In this document: positions 1-6,633 of the stretch, piece after piece
Layout of the letters: the number at the start of each line of letters is the position of its first letter
Numbering within the stretch: position 1 is the first letter of the stretch
Translations under genes and position numbers: made by a program
Origin: an uncultured Asticcacaulis sp.
GTDB taxonomy: Bacteria; Pseudomonadota; Alphaproteobacteria; Caulobacterales; Caulobacteraceae
Length of the DNA: 13,305 nucleotides
Assembly: GCA_946480525.1 (NCBI GenBank)
Contig: CAMLLA010000075.1
Location: 1 to 13,305, forward strand
Reading direction: 5' to 3'
The notes under the pieces: model-generated
What the model was told of the DNA's origin: nothing
What the model saw: the letters and a program-made list of their open reading frames with translations, nothing else
Databases searched by the model: none

Positions 1-187
1 AAATCGCGTGCTTGTACACCAGCTGGCTTTGGCCATCGCGGCGCAGCAACACGCAGAAATTGTCGAACCAGCTCACAATGCCTTGCAGCTTGACGCCGTT
101 GATCAGAAAAATGGTGAGTGGCGTTTTGGTCTTGCGGACACTGTTGAGAAACGTGTCTTGCAGGTTTTGTTTTTTGTCGTGGGACAT
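1..187 (-). CDS. hfq: RNA chaperone Hfq (5' part, cut by window edge)
   Basis: Hfq forms a hexameric ring that binds small RNAs and mRNAs and helps them pair, acting in the cytoplasm. Only the first 62 codons are present; the gene runs off the left edge. The protein starts [19 protein letters not shown], then [41 protein letters not shown]. This is the Sm1 fold of Hfq: the N-terminal helix with QDxFLN (proximal RNA face), then the strands with NGxxLxGxVxxFDxFxVLLR, and the start of the YKHAIS Sm2 motif. The ATG has a purine-rich ribosome binding site (GAGAAGGG) about 7 bases upstream. The gene lies downstream of dat on the same strand with a 146-base gap, long enough for its own promoter, though I cannot name one. 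A GGGAG/CTCCC inverted repeat (215-231) lies in its leader. Identification is very safe. Confidence 0.97.
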   Translation of the reverse strand, partial: MSHDKKQNLQDTFLNSVRKTKTPLTIFLINGVKLQGIVSWFDNFCVLLRRDGQSQLVYKHAI

Positions 188-333
188 TGGTGGCCCTTCT
201 CGTTTGAAAATATCGGGAGCAGAATACTCCCACACAGAACACAAGTCCGCGTCCAGTACTTATCCGGGGACGCGCATAGCGATATTAGGCCCATGTGATC
301 GCAATTTTCAACCGCACTGCGGCAAAAAATATT

Positions 334-1197
334 TTATACGCCGGCTGTGCGGCGGGCCTTGTCAATATACGAATCGCGCAAGGACAAGGCAACAGGGCCG
401 GGTGTGCCCGCGCCGATGGGGTGACCGTCAATCGCGACAACCGGTAGCACGAGGCTGGTTGCAGCCGTCACAAAGACCTCGCGCGCGGCCGTTGCCTCGG
501 CCAATGTGAAGGCATCTTCCCGGATTTCCAGGCCCGACTCGGCGATAACCGAAAGCAGGTTCAGCCGCGTCACACCGGCCAGGATATTGGCTTTCAGTGT
601 GCGGGTGCGAATGACGCCGTCATCGCCAACCATATAAACATTGGTCGAACCGCCTTCGCTGACCAGGCCGTCACGATCGACGAAAATGACCTCGGCCGCA
701 CCCTGCTCTTTTGCCGCCTGCTTGGCCAGCACGTTGGGGAGGAGGCCAACGGTCTTTATATCGCACCGCCCCCAGCGGATATCGGGCGCGCTGATGGCTT
801 TCACACCGGCCTCGGCCTTGCGGGCGGCGGCCTCGCGGTCGACCGGCTTGGCGGTGATAACGACAGAGGGTTTCACGCCGATCGGAAAGACGTGGTCGCG
901 TGGCGCAACGCCCCGGCTAACCTGAAGATAGACCATGCCCTCAATGATGTGATTGCGCCGGACAACCTCTTCAAGAACGATCAGCAGGCTTTGGCGCGGC
1001 ATCGGCATCGCGATGCCCAGTTCTCCGAGCGATCTTTCCAGGCGGTTCAAATGGCCTTCCAGGTCGGCCAGGCGCCCGCCGAATACCGACCAGACCTCAT
1101 AGACGGCGTCGGCGAACTGATAGCCCCGGTCTTCGATCGAAACGGCGGCTTCAGCGTTGCGAACATAGGCGCCATTGACATAGGCAATACGGGGCAT
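334..1197 (-). CDS. dat: D-amino-acid transaminase (fold-type IV PLP enzyme)
   Basis: This cytoplasmic enzyme moves an amino group between D-amino acids and 2-oxo acids, typically D-alanine plus 2-oxoglutarate to pyruvate plus D-glutamate, which can feed peptidoglycan synthesis. The 287-residue protein has normal length for the family. Visible features are the N-terminal YVNGxYV strand, the FADAVYEVW segment (Y33), the R100-x-H102 pair in SRGVAPRDHVFP, the catalytic lysine K148 in RCDIKTVGLLPNVLAK, and E181 in SEGGSTNVY, which contacts the cofactor pyridine nitrogen. The R-x-H carboxylate trap and the RCDIK motif are typical of D-amino-acid transaminases and argue against branched-chain (IlvE) or aminodeoxychorismate lyase (PabC) members of the fold. 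The ATG at 1197 is preceded by AGGACTC. The gene lies 135 bases downstream of ntrX and upstream of hfq. Function is confident at family level; the in vivo substrate is inference. Confidence 0.9.
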   Translation of the reverse strand: MPRIAYVNGAYVRNAEAAVSIEDRGYQFADAVYEVWSVFGGRLADLEGHLNRLERSLGELGIAMPMPRQSLLIVLEEVVRRNHIIEGMVYLQVSRGVAPRDHVFPIGVKPSVVITAKPVDREAAARKAEAGVKAISAPDIRWGRCDIKTVGLLPNVLAKQAAKEQGAAEVIFVDRDGLVSEGGSTNVYMVGDDGVIRTRTLKANILAGVTRLNLLSVIAESGLEIREDAFTLAEATAAREVFVTAATSLVLPVVAIDGHPIGAGTPGPVALSLRDSYIDKARRTAGV

Positions 1198-1267
1198 GGT
1201 GAGTCCTTTGAAATCAAGGCCTCAATCGCATTTAAGCCTTAATCTGACAAGCCCGGTCGGCATCAGC

Positions 1268-1295
1268 TGGCAGCAGTGAGCATGAGACGCTGCCA
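1268..1295. other. Inverted repeat in the ntrX-dat gap
   Basis: Perfect 7-base arms TGGCAGC (1268-1274) and GCTGCCA (1289-1295) flank a 14-base spacer. In the minus-strand transcript this could form a hairpin after ntrX. No run of T follows it in the minus direction, so it is not a standard intrinsic terminator. It may be a processing or stability element, a protein site, or chance. Confidence 0.35.
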
Positions 1296-1318
1296 CGACT
1301 GACGTCAACGATCTGGTC

Positions 1319-1336
1319 CTAGGGGCTTGCCCCTAG
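1319..1336. repeat. 18-base palindrome over the ntrX stop codon
   Basis: CTAGGGGC-TT-GCCCCTAG is self-complementary over 8-base arms with a 2-base centre. It includes the TAG stop of ntrX (1333-1335 on the minus strand). It has no T tract, so terminator function is unsupported. It may be a DNA-binding site or a genome-wide short palindromic element. Confidence 0.4.
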
Positions 1337-2733
1337 TCTTCGTCTTCGGCGCGGATGTGGGCCAGGCCCAGCGACTTGAGCTTGCGGTGCAGGGCCGACC
1401 GTTCCATGCCGATGAAGTTGGCCGTGCGCGAAATATTGCCGCCGAAACGGACGATCTGCGACGACAGGTACTCGCGCTCGAAGACTTCACGGGCGTCGCG
1501 CAGCGGCAGGGCGATGATGCGTTCCGGACGGATGGCGCCGGCGACCGCCGACTCCACCACTTCTGACGGCAGCATCTGGGCCGTGATCGGCTCGCTGGGC
1601 GAACCCGAGGCCAGAATCAGCAGGCGCTCGATATTGTTGCGCAGTTGCCGGACATTGCCCGGCCATTCGTGAACCTGAAGCGTCGCCATCGCGTCTTCGG
1701 ACAGAATACGTCTCGGCAAGCCTTGCGCGGCGCTGATGCGTTCGATGAAGTAGTTGACCAGTTCGGCGATATCGCCGCGCCGCTCCGACAGGCCCGGCAC
1801 GCGCACAGGCACGACGTTCAGACGATGGAACAGATCTTCGCGGAAACGTCCCGCGGTTATTTCACTGGCGAGGTCCTTGGAGGTCGAGGAGATGACGCGA
1901 ACATCGACCTGGACGTCCTGAACGCCGCCAACGCGAACAAAGCGCTGTTCCACCAGGACGCGCAGGATACGGCTCTGGCTTTCCGGCGGCATGTCGGCCA
2001 CCTCATCGAGGAACAGTGTACCGCCGTGGGCGCGCTCGAACACGCCGATCTTGCGTGGCTTGCCGCCCTCGCCCTCTTCGCCGAACAGTTCGATGTCGAG
2101 ACGCTCAGGCGTCATGCCCGCCGCCGAAATCGGCACGAACTCGCATTTGGCGCGCGGACTGGCGTCGTGGATCATCCGCGCGACCAGCTCCTTGCCGGAA
2201 CCGGCCGGCCCGGAAATCATGATGCGCGAATTGGCTGACGCCACTTTGGAAATGGTCGAGCGCAGGAGTTGGGCGGCCGCAGAGTTACCGATCAAGCCGT
2301 CTGGCACGACCGCCTGGTTGCGCAGACGGCGGTTCTCTTTCCGCAGGCTGGTCAACTCAAGCGCGCGCTGAACAACCATGATCAAACGCTCTGTTTTGAA
2401 CGGCTTTTCTATGAAATCGAAGGCGCCGCGCTTGATAGCGGTGACGGCGGTTTCGATCGTGCCATGGCCTGAGATCATGATGCACGGGATGTCTGGATCG
2501 AGTTCATGGATGACGCCCAGCAATTCCAGGCCATCCAGCCCGCCGCCCTGCATCCAGATATCGAGGACGCACAGGGACGGCTTGCGCGCCTTGATGGCCC
2601 GCAAGGCAGCATTGGAATCGGCGGCGGTGCGTACCGCATAGCCCTCGTCTTCCAGAATGCCCGCGATGAGTTCGCGGATATCGGCCTCATCGTCAACCAC
2701 CAGGATGTCAACGCCAGACGACAGTTTCATCAT
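1333..2733 (-). CDS. ntrX: NtrX, NtrC-family response regulator
   Basis: NtrX is the partner regulator of the NtrY kinase; in alphaproteobacteria NtrYX is linked to nitrogen metabolism, redox and low-oxygen responses, and envelope control. Domains in order: receiver (about 8-125) with acidic pocket D14/D15, phospho-acceptor D58 in VLDIWMQGGGLDGLELL, and K110; AAA+ domain (about 145-380) with Walker A GPAGSGKE (175-182) and Walker B TLFLDE (239-244); C-terminal Fis-type helix-turn-helix (about 415-455, NISRTANFIGMERSALHRKLKSL). The L1 loop region (216-232) reads LFGEEGEGGKPRKIGVF and lacks the GAFTGA sigma-54 contact motif, so classical sigma-54 activation is unlikely. The start overlaps the ntrY stop. 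Two adjacent ATGs exist (2733 and 2730); GAGGG is better spaced for the second (TGATG), which would give 465 residues. Confidence 0.94.
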   Translation of the reverse strand: MMKLSSGVDILVVDDEADIRELIAGILEDEGYAVRTAADSNAALRAIKARKPSLCVLDIWMQGGGLDGLELLGVIHELDPDIPCIMISGHGTIETAVTAIKRGAFDFIEKPFKTERLIMVVQRALELTSLRKENRRLRNQAVVPDGLIGNSAAAQLLRSTISKVASANSRIMISGPAGSGKELVARMIHDASPRAKCEFVPISAAGMTPERLDIELFGEEGEGGKPRKIGVFERAHGGTLFLDEVADMPPESQSRILRVLVEQRFVRVGGVQDVQVDVRVISSTSKDLASEITAGRFREDLFHRLNVVPVRVPGLSERRGDIAELVNYFIERISAAQGLPRRILSEDAMATLQVHEWPGNVRQLRNNIERLLILASGSPSEPITAQMLPSEVVESAVAGAIRPERIIALPLRDAREVFEREYLSSQIVRFGGNISRTANFIGMERSALHRKLKSLGLAHIRAEDED

Positions 2734-5018
2734 ACCCTCATGAGTTTGGCGCCAGACGCGCCGTCTTGGGTGTCAGCCGGGGACTTCCCGGCCTGCAGAC
2801 GCGGCAGGCGCAAGGTGGCGCGCGCACCGCTCAAATGTTCGGCGTCCGACAAAAAGAAGTCGCCGCCGTGATCTTCCAGAATGCGTTTTACAATTGCGAG
2901 TCCAAGTCCCGTGCCCTTTTCGCGTGTCGTTACATAGGGCTCGGTCAAACGGTCGCGGTCCTTTTCAGGCAGGCCGATACCATCGTCCTCGACCGTAATG
3001 GTCACGAAGTCCGGCGTTTCGGTCATCTCGACGCGGAGGTGTCCTGCCGGCCCTTCGAAATTGCCGCCGTCCTCCACGCCGCTGTCACGCAAGGTGCGCG
3101 AAGATACGGCTTCACAGGCATTCTTGAGTACGTTGCCGAGCGCCTGGCTGAGCATGCGGCCGTCACAGATCACCTGCAATTCCGGCAGCGGCTCAACGAT
3201 GTCGATGGCGACATCCGATCGGGCAACGCGCTGGGCGAAGACGGCGGCGCGCACCAGTTCGGGCGCGTCCTCCTCGGAAAAGTTCGGCGCCGGCATGCGC
3301 GCGAAGGACGAGAACTCGTCGACCATGCGGCCGATGTCGCCCACCTGTCTCACAATGGTATCGGTCAGCCGCTCGAAGGTCTCGCCGTCAGTGGCGATCT
3401 GGCCGCGATACTTCTTGCGAAGGCGCTCGGCCGACAACTGGATCGGCGTCAGCGGGTTCTTGATCTCATGGGCGATGCGGCGCGCCACGTCTCTCCATGC
3501 GGCGTTGCGCTGGGCGGAAATCAGGCGCGTGATATCATCGAAGGTCAGGACAGAACCGCCGGTTTCCAGGCCCGAAACGCGGACCCGGACGCGGCGCGTC
3601 TCGCCCTTGCGGACCAGATCGACCTCCTGTTCTTCAACGCGGTGCACCGACACCTTGTCCAAAAGTTCAACAATTTCAGGAGCAAGTTCGCGGATATTCC
3701 CACCGATGGCGTCGTCCGAGGTGACGCCCAGGAAGCTGGCGGCATGGCGATTGATCGCCGAAACGTGCTCGAAACTGTCGATACCTACGATACCGGCGCT
3801 GATTTCCGACAGCACGGTCTCGATAAAGCGGCTGCGGCCTTCGGCCTCTTCGCGCGCCGTGCTCAGCGCCAGCTGCTGGCTTTGCAGGTCGGAGGTCATG
3901 CGGTTGAAGGCGCGCGATAATACGGCGATGTCTTCCGACTGCTTATGGGTCATGACGCGCGCGTTGAGATCCCCTGAGGCCACCTTGTCAGCCGCCTGCA
4001 CAAGCCGGGCCACCGGCGTGGCGATGCTTTCCGCGGACGACGTCCCCCCCCAGATGGCGCCAATCAAAACCAGCAAGACCACTTCGACATAGGCCATCCC
4101 GAAGACGCCCTGAACCTGTATGCGATTGCGGGCAGCGTCGTCATAGGCAATGGTCGCGCTCTTGGCGGCGTTCATGCGGCTGAACAGTCCCGGCGGCAGG
4201 GGCTTGATCCCATAAAGATAAAGGTTTCGGCCGTTATCATAGCCTTCGAGCTTGTACAAAAACCGCATGGCATCCGCCGCGGGAATCTGAACCGACTTGG
4301 TCTTGTCATTGACCTCCTGAAAGACTTTTACAGGCGGTGCAACGTAGGGCAGCGCATCGGGCTGTTCCGCGCGCGCCAGGATTTGTCCTGTGTCGTCGAT
4401 GATGTAAATGGCGCTGAGCTGGCCGCGCGTATCAAGCGTGCTCTTCAACGCTATGGAAAAGGCCAGGCGATCCGAAAACAGGGTTTTCGCGCGTTCGCCC
4501 TGCAATGCGGCGTGAATATAGTCCAGCGACGTGCCCGCAGCCTGGTTGGTGTCATCCAGCGCGATGACGCCGATCTGATATCCGTTCTCAACTGCGGTGC
4601 GGACGCGCGTTTCGAACCAGGTATCGACGCCCCTGTTGATCAGCAGGAAGGCCGAGGCCACCACGATCGCCGGCAATACGGCCGCCATGGAGAACAAGAA
4701 GACATAGCGCAGGTGAAGACGCGCCCCCGCATCCGCGCCACGGCTGCGCGCCAGCTGGACGACACGACGAACGACGAAATAAAGCAGTCCAAGCAGGAGC
4801 AGGAAGTTCAGACAGACCAGGATCAGAAGATACTGGCTTGTCTGGGCGATCGGCGCGGTGCCGGGCGTGGCGATAATCAGCCAGATAATGAAGGCCGTCG
4901 TCAGCAGCGATGCGCCGTAGCCAACTGCCAGCAGCAGTCTTTGCGTCCCCGTCGAATGGACGTTACGCAGACTGCGCCACAGAACTTGCCAGGAGTGCTT
5001 TCTAACCGGGGTATTCAA
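2730..5018 (-). CDS. ntrY: NtrY, membrane sensor histidine kinase
   Basis: NtrY phosphorylates NtrX. The 762-residue protein has the family layout: three N-terminal membrane segments (about 28-50, 62-83, 105-127), a periplasmic sensing region (about 130-303), a fourth membrane segment (about 305-324), HAMP (about 331-385), PAS (about 395-500), the HisKA helix with phospho-acceptor H517 in VARRIAHEIKNPLTPIQLSA, and a HATPase domain with N box (GNVLKNACEAV, 628-638), G1 (DDGIGLPE, 678-685) and G2 (GTGLGLAI, 702-709). The start is TTG at 5018: a stop lies seven codons upstream in frame, no ATG or GTG occurs among the first codons, and the only nearby ribosome-binding-like sequence (AAGG) is about 14 bases away, so initiation is probably weak. 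It ends inside the start of ntrX (translational coupling) and follows dusB by 107 bases. Confidence 0.95.
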   Translation of the reverse strand: MNTPVRKHSWQVLWRSLRNVHSTGTQRLLLAVGYGASLLTTAFIIWLIIATPGTAPIAQTSQYLLILVCLNFLLLLGLLYFVVRRVVQLARSRGADAGARLHLRYVFLFSMAAVLPAIVVASAFLLINRGVDTWFETRVRTAVENGYQIGVIALDDTNQAAGTSLDYIHAALQGERAKTLFSDRLAFSIALKSTLDTRGQLSAIYIIDDTGQILARAEQPDALPYVAPPVKVFQEVNDKTKSVQIPAADAMRFLYKLEGYDNGRNLYLYGIKPLPPGLFSRMNAAKSATIAYDDAARNRIQVQGVFGMAYVEVVLLVLIGAIWGGTSSAESIATPVARLVQAADKVASGDLNARVMTHKQSEDIAVLSRAFNRMTSDLQSQQLALSTAREEAEGRSRFIETVLSEISAGIVGIDSFEHVSAINRHAASFLGVTSDDAIGGNIRELAPEIVELLDKVSVHRVEEQEVDLVRKGETRRVRVRVSGLETGGSVLTFDDITRLISAQRNAAWRDVARRIAHEIKNPLTPIQLSAERLRKKYRGQIATDGETFERLTDTIVRQVGDIGRMVDEFSSFARMPAPNFSEEDAPELVRAAVFAQRVARSDVAIDIVEPLPELQVICDGRMLSQALGNVLKNACEAVSSRTLRDSGVEDGGNFEGPAGHLRVEMTETPDFVTITVEDDGIGLPEKDRDRLTEPYVTTREKGTGLGLAIVKRILEDHGGDFFLSDAEHLSGARATLRLPRLQAGKSPADTQDGASGAKLMRV

Positions 5019-5037
5019 GAGAGGCCGCGACCTTGTT

Positions 5038-5067
5038 CACAGTGCGTGGCATTTGCGCACTACTGTG
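5038..5067 (-). other. Hairpin in the ntrY leader
   Basis: Read on the minus strand, CAC-AGT-AGTGCG pairs with CGCACT-GTG: a 6-base stem plus 3 further pairs around a 3-base bulge, with a 9-base loop. It lies about 20 bases upstream of the weak TTG start of ntrY, so it could affect ntrY translation or transcript processing. No T tract follows, so it is not a terminator. Confidence 0.4.
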
Positions 5068-5075
5068 TCCGAATA

Positions 5076-5104
5076 TCAACAGGAATGTTGCGCGAATGTG
5101 TCAA
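5076..5104 (-). promoter_or_regulatory. Possible promoter for ntrYX
   Basis: On the minus strand TTGACA (5104-5099) is a perfect -35 hexamer. At 17 bases it is followed by TGTTGA (5081-5076), a poor -10. It lies in the dusB-ntrY gap and would let ntrYX be transcribed apart from dusB. The weak -10 keeps this tentative. Confidence 0.25.
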
Positions 5105-5125
5105 ATTCACTCACTTTTCCGTCGG

Positions 5126-6115
5126 TTATCCGGCGATCAAGGCGCGCACTTCCTGCATGATTGCCTGCGGATCATCCAGTCGGCAAATGCGGCCCTTATC
5201 CAGACGACGGACGGCGGGGTCGGGATGGTAGGCGGCGCTTTCTATATAGCTGCCAAGGTGTTTCTTGAACATTTTCAAGCCCAGTCCCCCACCATAAAAG
5301 CTGAGACTGGCGTCCATATGCTCATTCAATACATCAACCCATTCCACAGATGACATTGACGCCATTGAAGAATTATCATTCAACGCGCGATCGAGATCGC
5401 GCGCCAGCCACGGACGGCCATAGATGCCGCGTCCGATCATCAGCCCGTCCGCGCCCGACTGCGCCAGCGCCGTGGCTGCGCTGTGCACATCGGTGATGTC
5501 GCCATTGACGATAACGGGGATGCGGACCGCAGACTTCACATGAGCGACGGCTCCCCAGTCGGCGAAGCCCTTGTAGAATTGCTGGCGGGTACGGCCATGC
5601 ACAGTCACCGCGGCTATCCCTAAGCGCTCGGCCCGCCTCGCCAGTTCGGCGGCATTGTGCGGCGCGTCCCAGCCAAGACGCATCTTGACCGTCACGGGAC
5701 GAGAGGTCGCCGACAATGCTGCCGTCATGATCCGTTCCGCCTGGTCGAGATCGCGCATCAAGGCCGAGCCACACAGCACACCGGTGACCTCCTTGGCCGG
5801 GCATCCGAAGTTGAGATCGACGATATGCGCGCCCGACTGTTCGGCCAGGGCCGCTCCGTGCGCAATGTGGACGAGGTCCCGTCCGATCAGTTGCACGATC
5901 TTCAGGCCGCCGTGATCGCCCAGTTGCACCTTGCGCACCACGTCCGGACGGCCGTTCTCGAGTTCGGCGCAGGCGACCATCTCGGTGGCCGCATATGGCG
6001 CGCCCAGCTTGTGCGCCATCTGGCGGAAAGGCAGGTCGGACACGCCGGTCATGGGCGCGATCAGCACCCTGCCCGCCACCTCGACATCGCCGATTTTCAA
6101 ACCCTTTGCGCTCAT
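5126..6115 (-). CDS. dusB: tRNA-dihydrouridine synthase (DusB / NifR3 family)
   Basis: This FMN- and NADPH-dependent enzyme reduces specific uridines to dihydrouridine in the tRNA D-loop. The 329-residue TIM-barrel protein shows APMTGVSDLPFR (20-31, FMN site), the catalytic cysteine C105 in LNFGCPAKEV, K144 in VTVKMRLGW, HGRTRQQFYKG (173-183), VIVNGDI (201-207) and MIGRGIYGRPW (226-236), all typical of DusB/NifR3. I choose the ATG at 6115 because it has GGAGA five bases upstream. An in-frame ATG at 6151 would add 12 residues but has no clear ribosome binding site, and the family normally starts close to the shorter version. dusB heads the ntrYX cluster, as nifR3 does in other alphaproteobacteria, and is divergent from the acetyltransferase-ispDF pair. 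E. coli dusB similarly precedes fis. Confidence 0.93.
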   Translation of the reverse strand: MSAKGLKIGDVEVAGRVLIAPMTGVSDLPFRQMAHKLGAPYAATEMVACAELENGRPDVVRKVQLGDHGGLKIVQLIGRDLVHIAHGAALAEQSGAHIVDLNFGCPAKEVTGVLCGSALMRDLDQAERIMTAALSATSRPVTVKMRLGWDAPHNAAELARRAERLGIAAVTVHGRTRQQFYKGFADWGAVAHVKSAVRIPVIVNGDITDVHSAATALAQSGADGLMIGRGIYGRPWLARDLDRALNDNSSMASMSSVEWVDVLNEHMDASLSFYGGGLGLKMFKKHLGSYIESAAYHPDPAVRRLDKGRICRLDDPQAIMQEVRALIAG

Positions 6116-6158
6116 CGCGTCTCCATACACAAATCCGCCCTGAAAGGCCATGGACCGA

Positions 6159-6187
6159 TTGACGCTGATGCCACACGCTCCTAAACC
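6159..6187 (+). promoter_or_regulatory. Candidate promoter for the acetyltransferase-ispDF pair
   Basis: TTGACGC (6159-6165) matches the Caulobacter housekeeping -35 consensus TTGACGS. CCTAAACC (6180-6187) partly matches the -10 consensus GCTANAWC, with 17 bases between the hexamers TTGACG and TAAACC. Transcription would start near 6194, giving a leader of only about 10 bases that carries AGGAGG. The element lies in the divergent gap with dusB. Confidence 0.45.
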
Positions 6188-6204
6188 CGGTGCAGGAGGA
6201 TTCC

Positions 6205-6633
6205 ATGCCCGAAGTCAAACTGGCCGAAACCGACGAAGATATCCGCCGCTGCTTCCCTGTCATGCGGCAACTGCGCCCGCATCTGCAGGATGCAGAGCGA
6301 TTGCTGGAGCAAGCGCGCCGCCAGATGGGGGACGCCGGATGGCGGCTGGCCTATACCGAGGCTGACGACAAGGTCGCCGCCTGCGCCGGCTTTCGCGTCC
6401 ATGAATGGCTGGCGTCGGGGCGGATTCTGTATGTCGATGACCTGGTGACCGATGAGAACTTGCGCTCCGGCGGACACGGCAAAGCGCTGCTCGACTGGCT
6501 GAAGGCCCTGGCGCGCAAGGAAGATTGTGCGCAACTGCGGCTCGACAGCGGCACGCATCGCGTACAGGCGCATAAATTCTATTTCCGCGAGGGGCTCGTC
6601 ATTCAATCCTTCAACTTCGGGATCGACCTGTGA
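6205..6633 (+). CDS. GNAT-family N-acetyltransferase, substrate unknown
   Basis: A single-domain acetyl-CoA-dependent acyltransferase of 142 residues. The core GNAT region is visible: a strand VAACAGFRVHEWL, then ILYVDDLVTDENLRSGG with the acetyl-CoA pyrophosphate loop R87-SGGHG-K93, the helix ALLDWLKALARKE, and a final CAQLRLDSGTHRVQAHKFYFREG segment in which a helix and FYxxxG close the CoA site. The start is the ATG at 6205, six bases after a perfect AGGAGG; the in-frame GTG at 6190 lies upstream of that site and is rejected. The stop overlaps the start of ispDF (GTGA at 6630-6633), so the two are probably cotranslated. Family is clear; the acceptor substrate cannot be read from sequence, and linkage to isoprenoid synthesis may be only positional. 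Confidence 0.85.
   Translation: MPEVKLAETDEDIRRCFPVMRQLRPHLQDAERLLEQARRQMGDAGWRLAYTEADDKVAACAGFRVHEWLASGRILYVDDLVTDENLRSGGHGKALLDWLKALARKEDCAQLRLDSGTHRVQAHKFYFREGLVIQSFNFGIDL

Noticed and set aside
316..327. CCGCACTGCGG next to an A run as a terminator between dat and hfq
   Set aside because: The stem is only 4-5 pairs, and in the minus direction the T run comes before the stem, so it cannot act as an intrinsic terminator for dat.
2766..3920. A 384-codon open frame on the plus strand inside ntrY
   Set aside because: It is fully antisense to the HAMP, PAS and kinase domains of NtrY; its low-complexity content has no domain sense.
4383..5231. A 282-codon plus-strand frame opposite the ntrY start and dusB end
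   Set aside because: Gln/Arg-rich translation without motifs; it lies opposite well-supported minus-strand genes.
6116..6151. Longer dusB start at 6151
   Set aside because: No ribosome binding site, while the ATG at 6115 has GGAGA at good spacing and matches the usual family start.
6190..6204. GTG start for the acetyltransferase
   Set aside because: It lies upstream of the perfect AGGAGG that serves the ATG at 6205.
5376..6263. A 295-codon minus-strand frame overlapping dusB in another frame
   Set aside because: It is an out-of-frame shadow of dusB; its Arg/Gly-rich translation matches no family.
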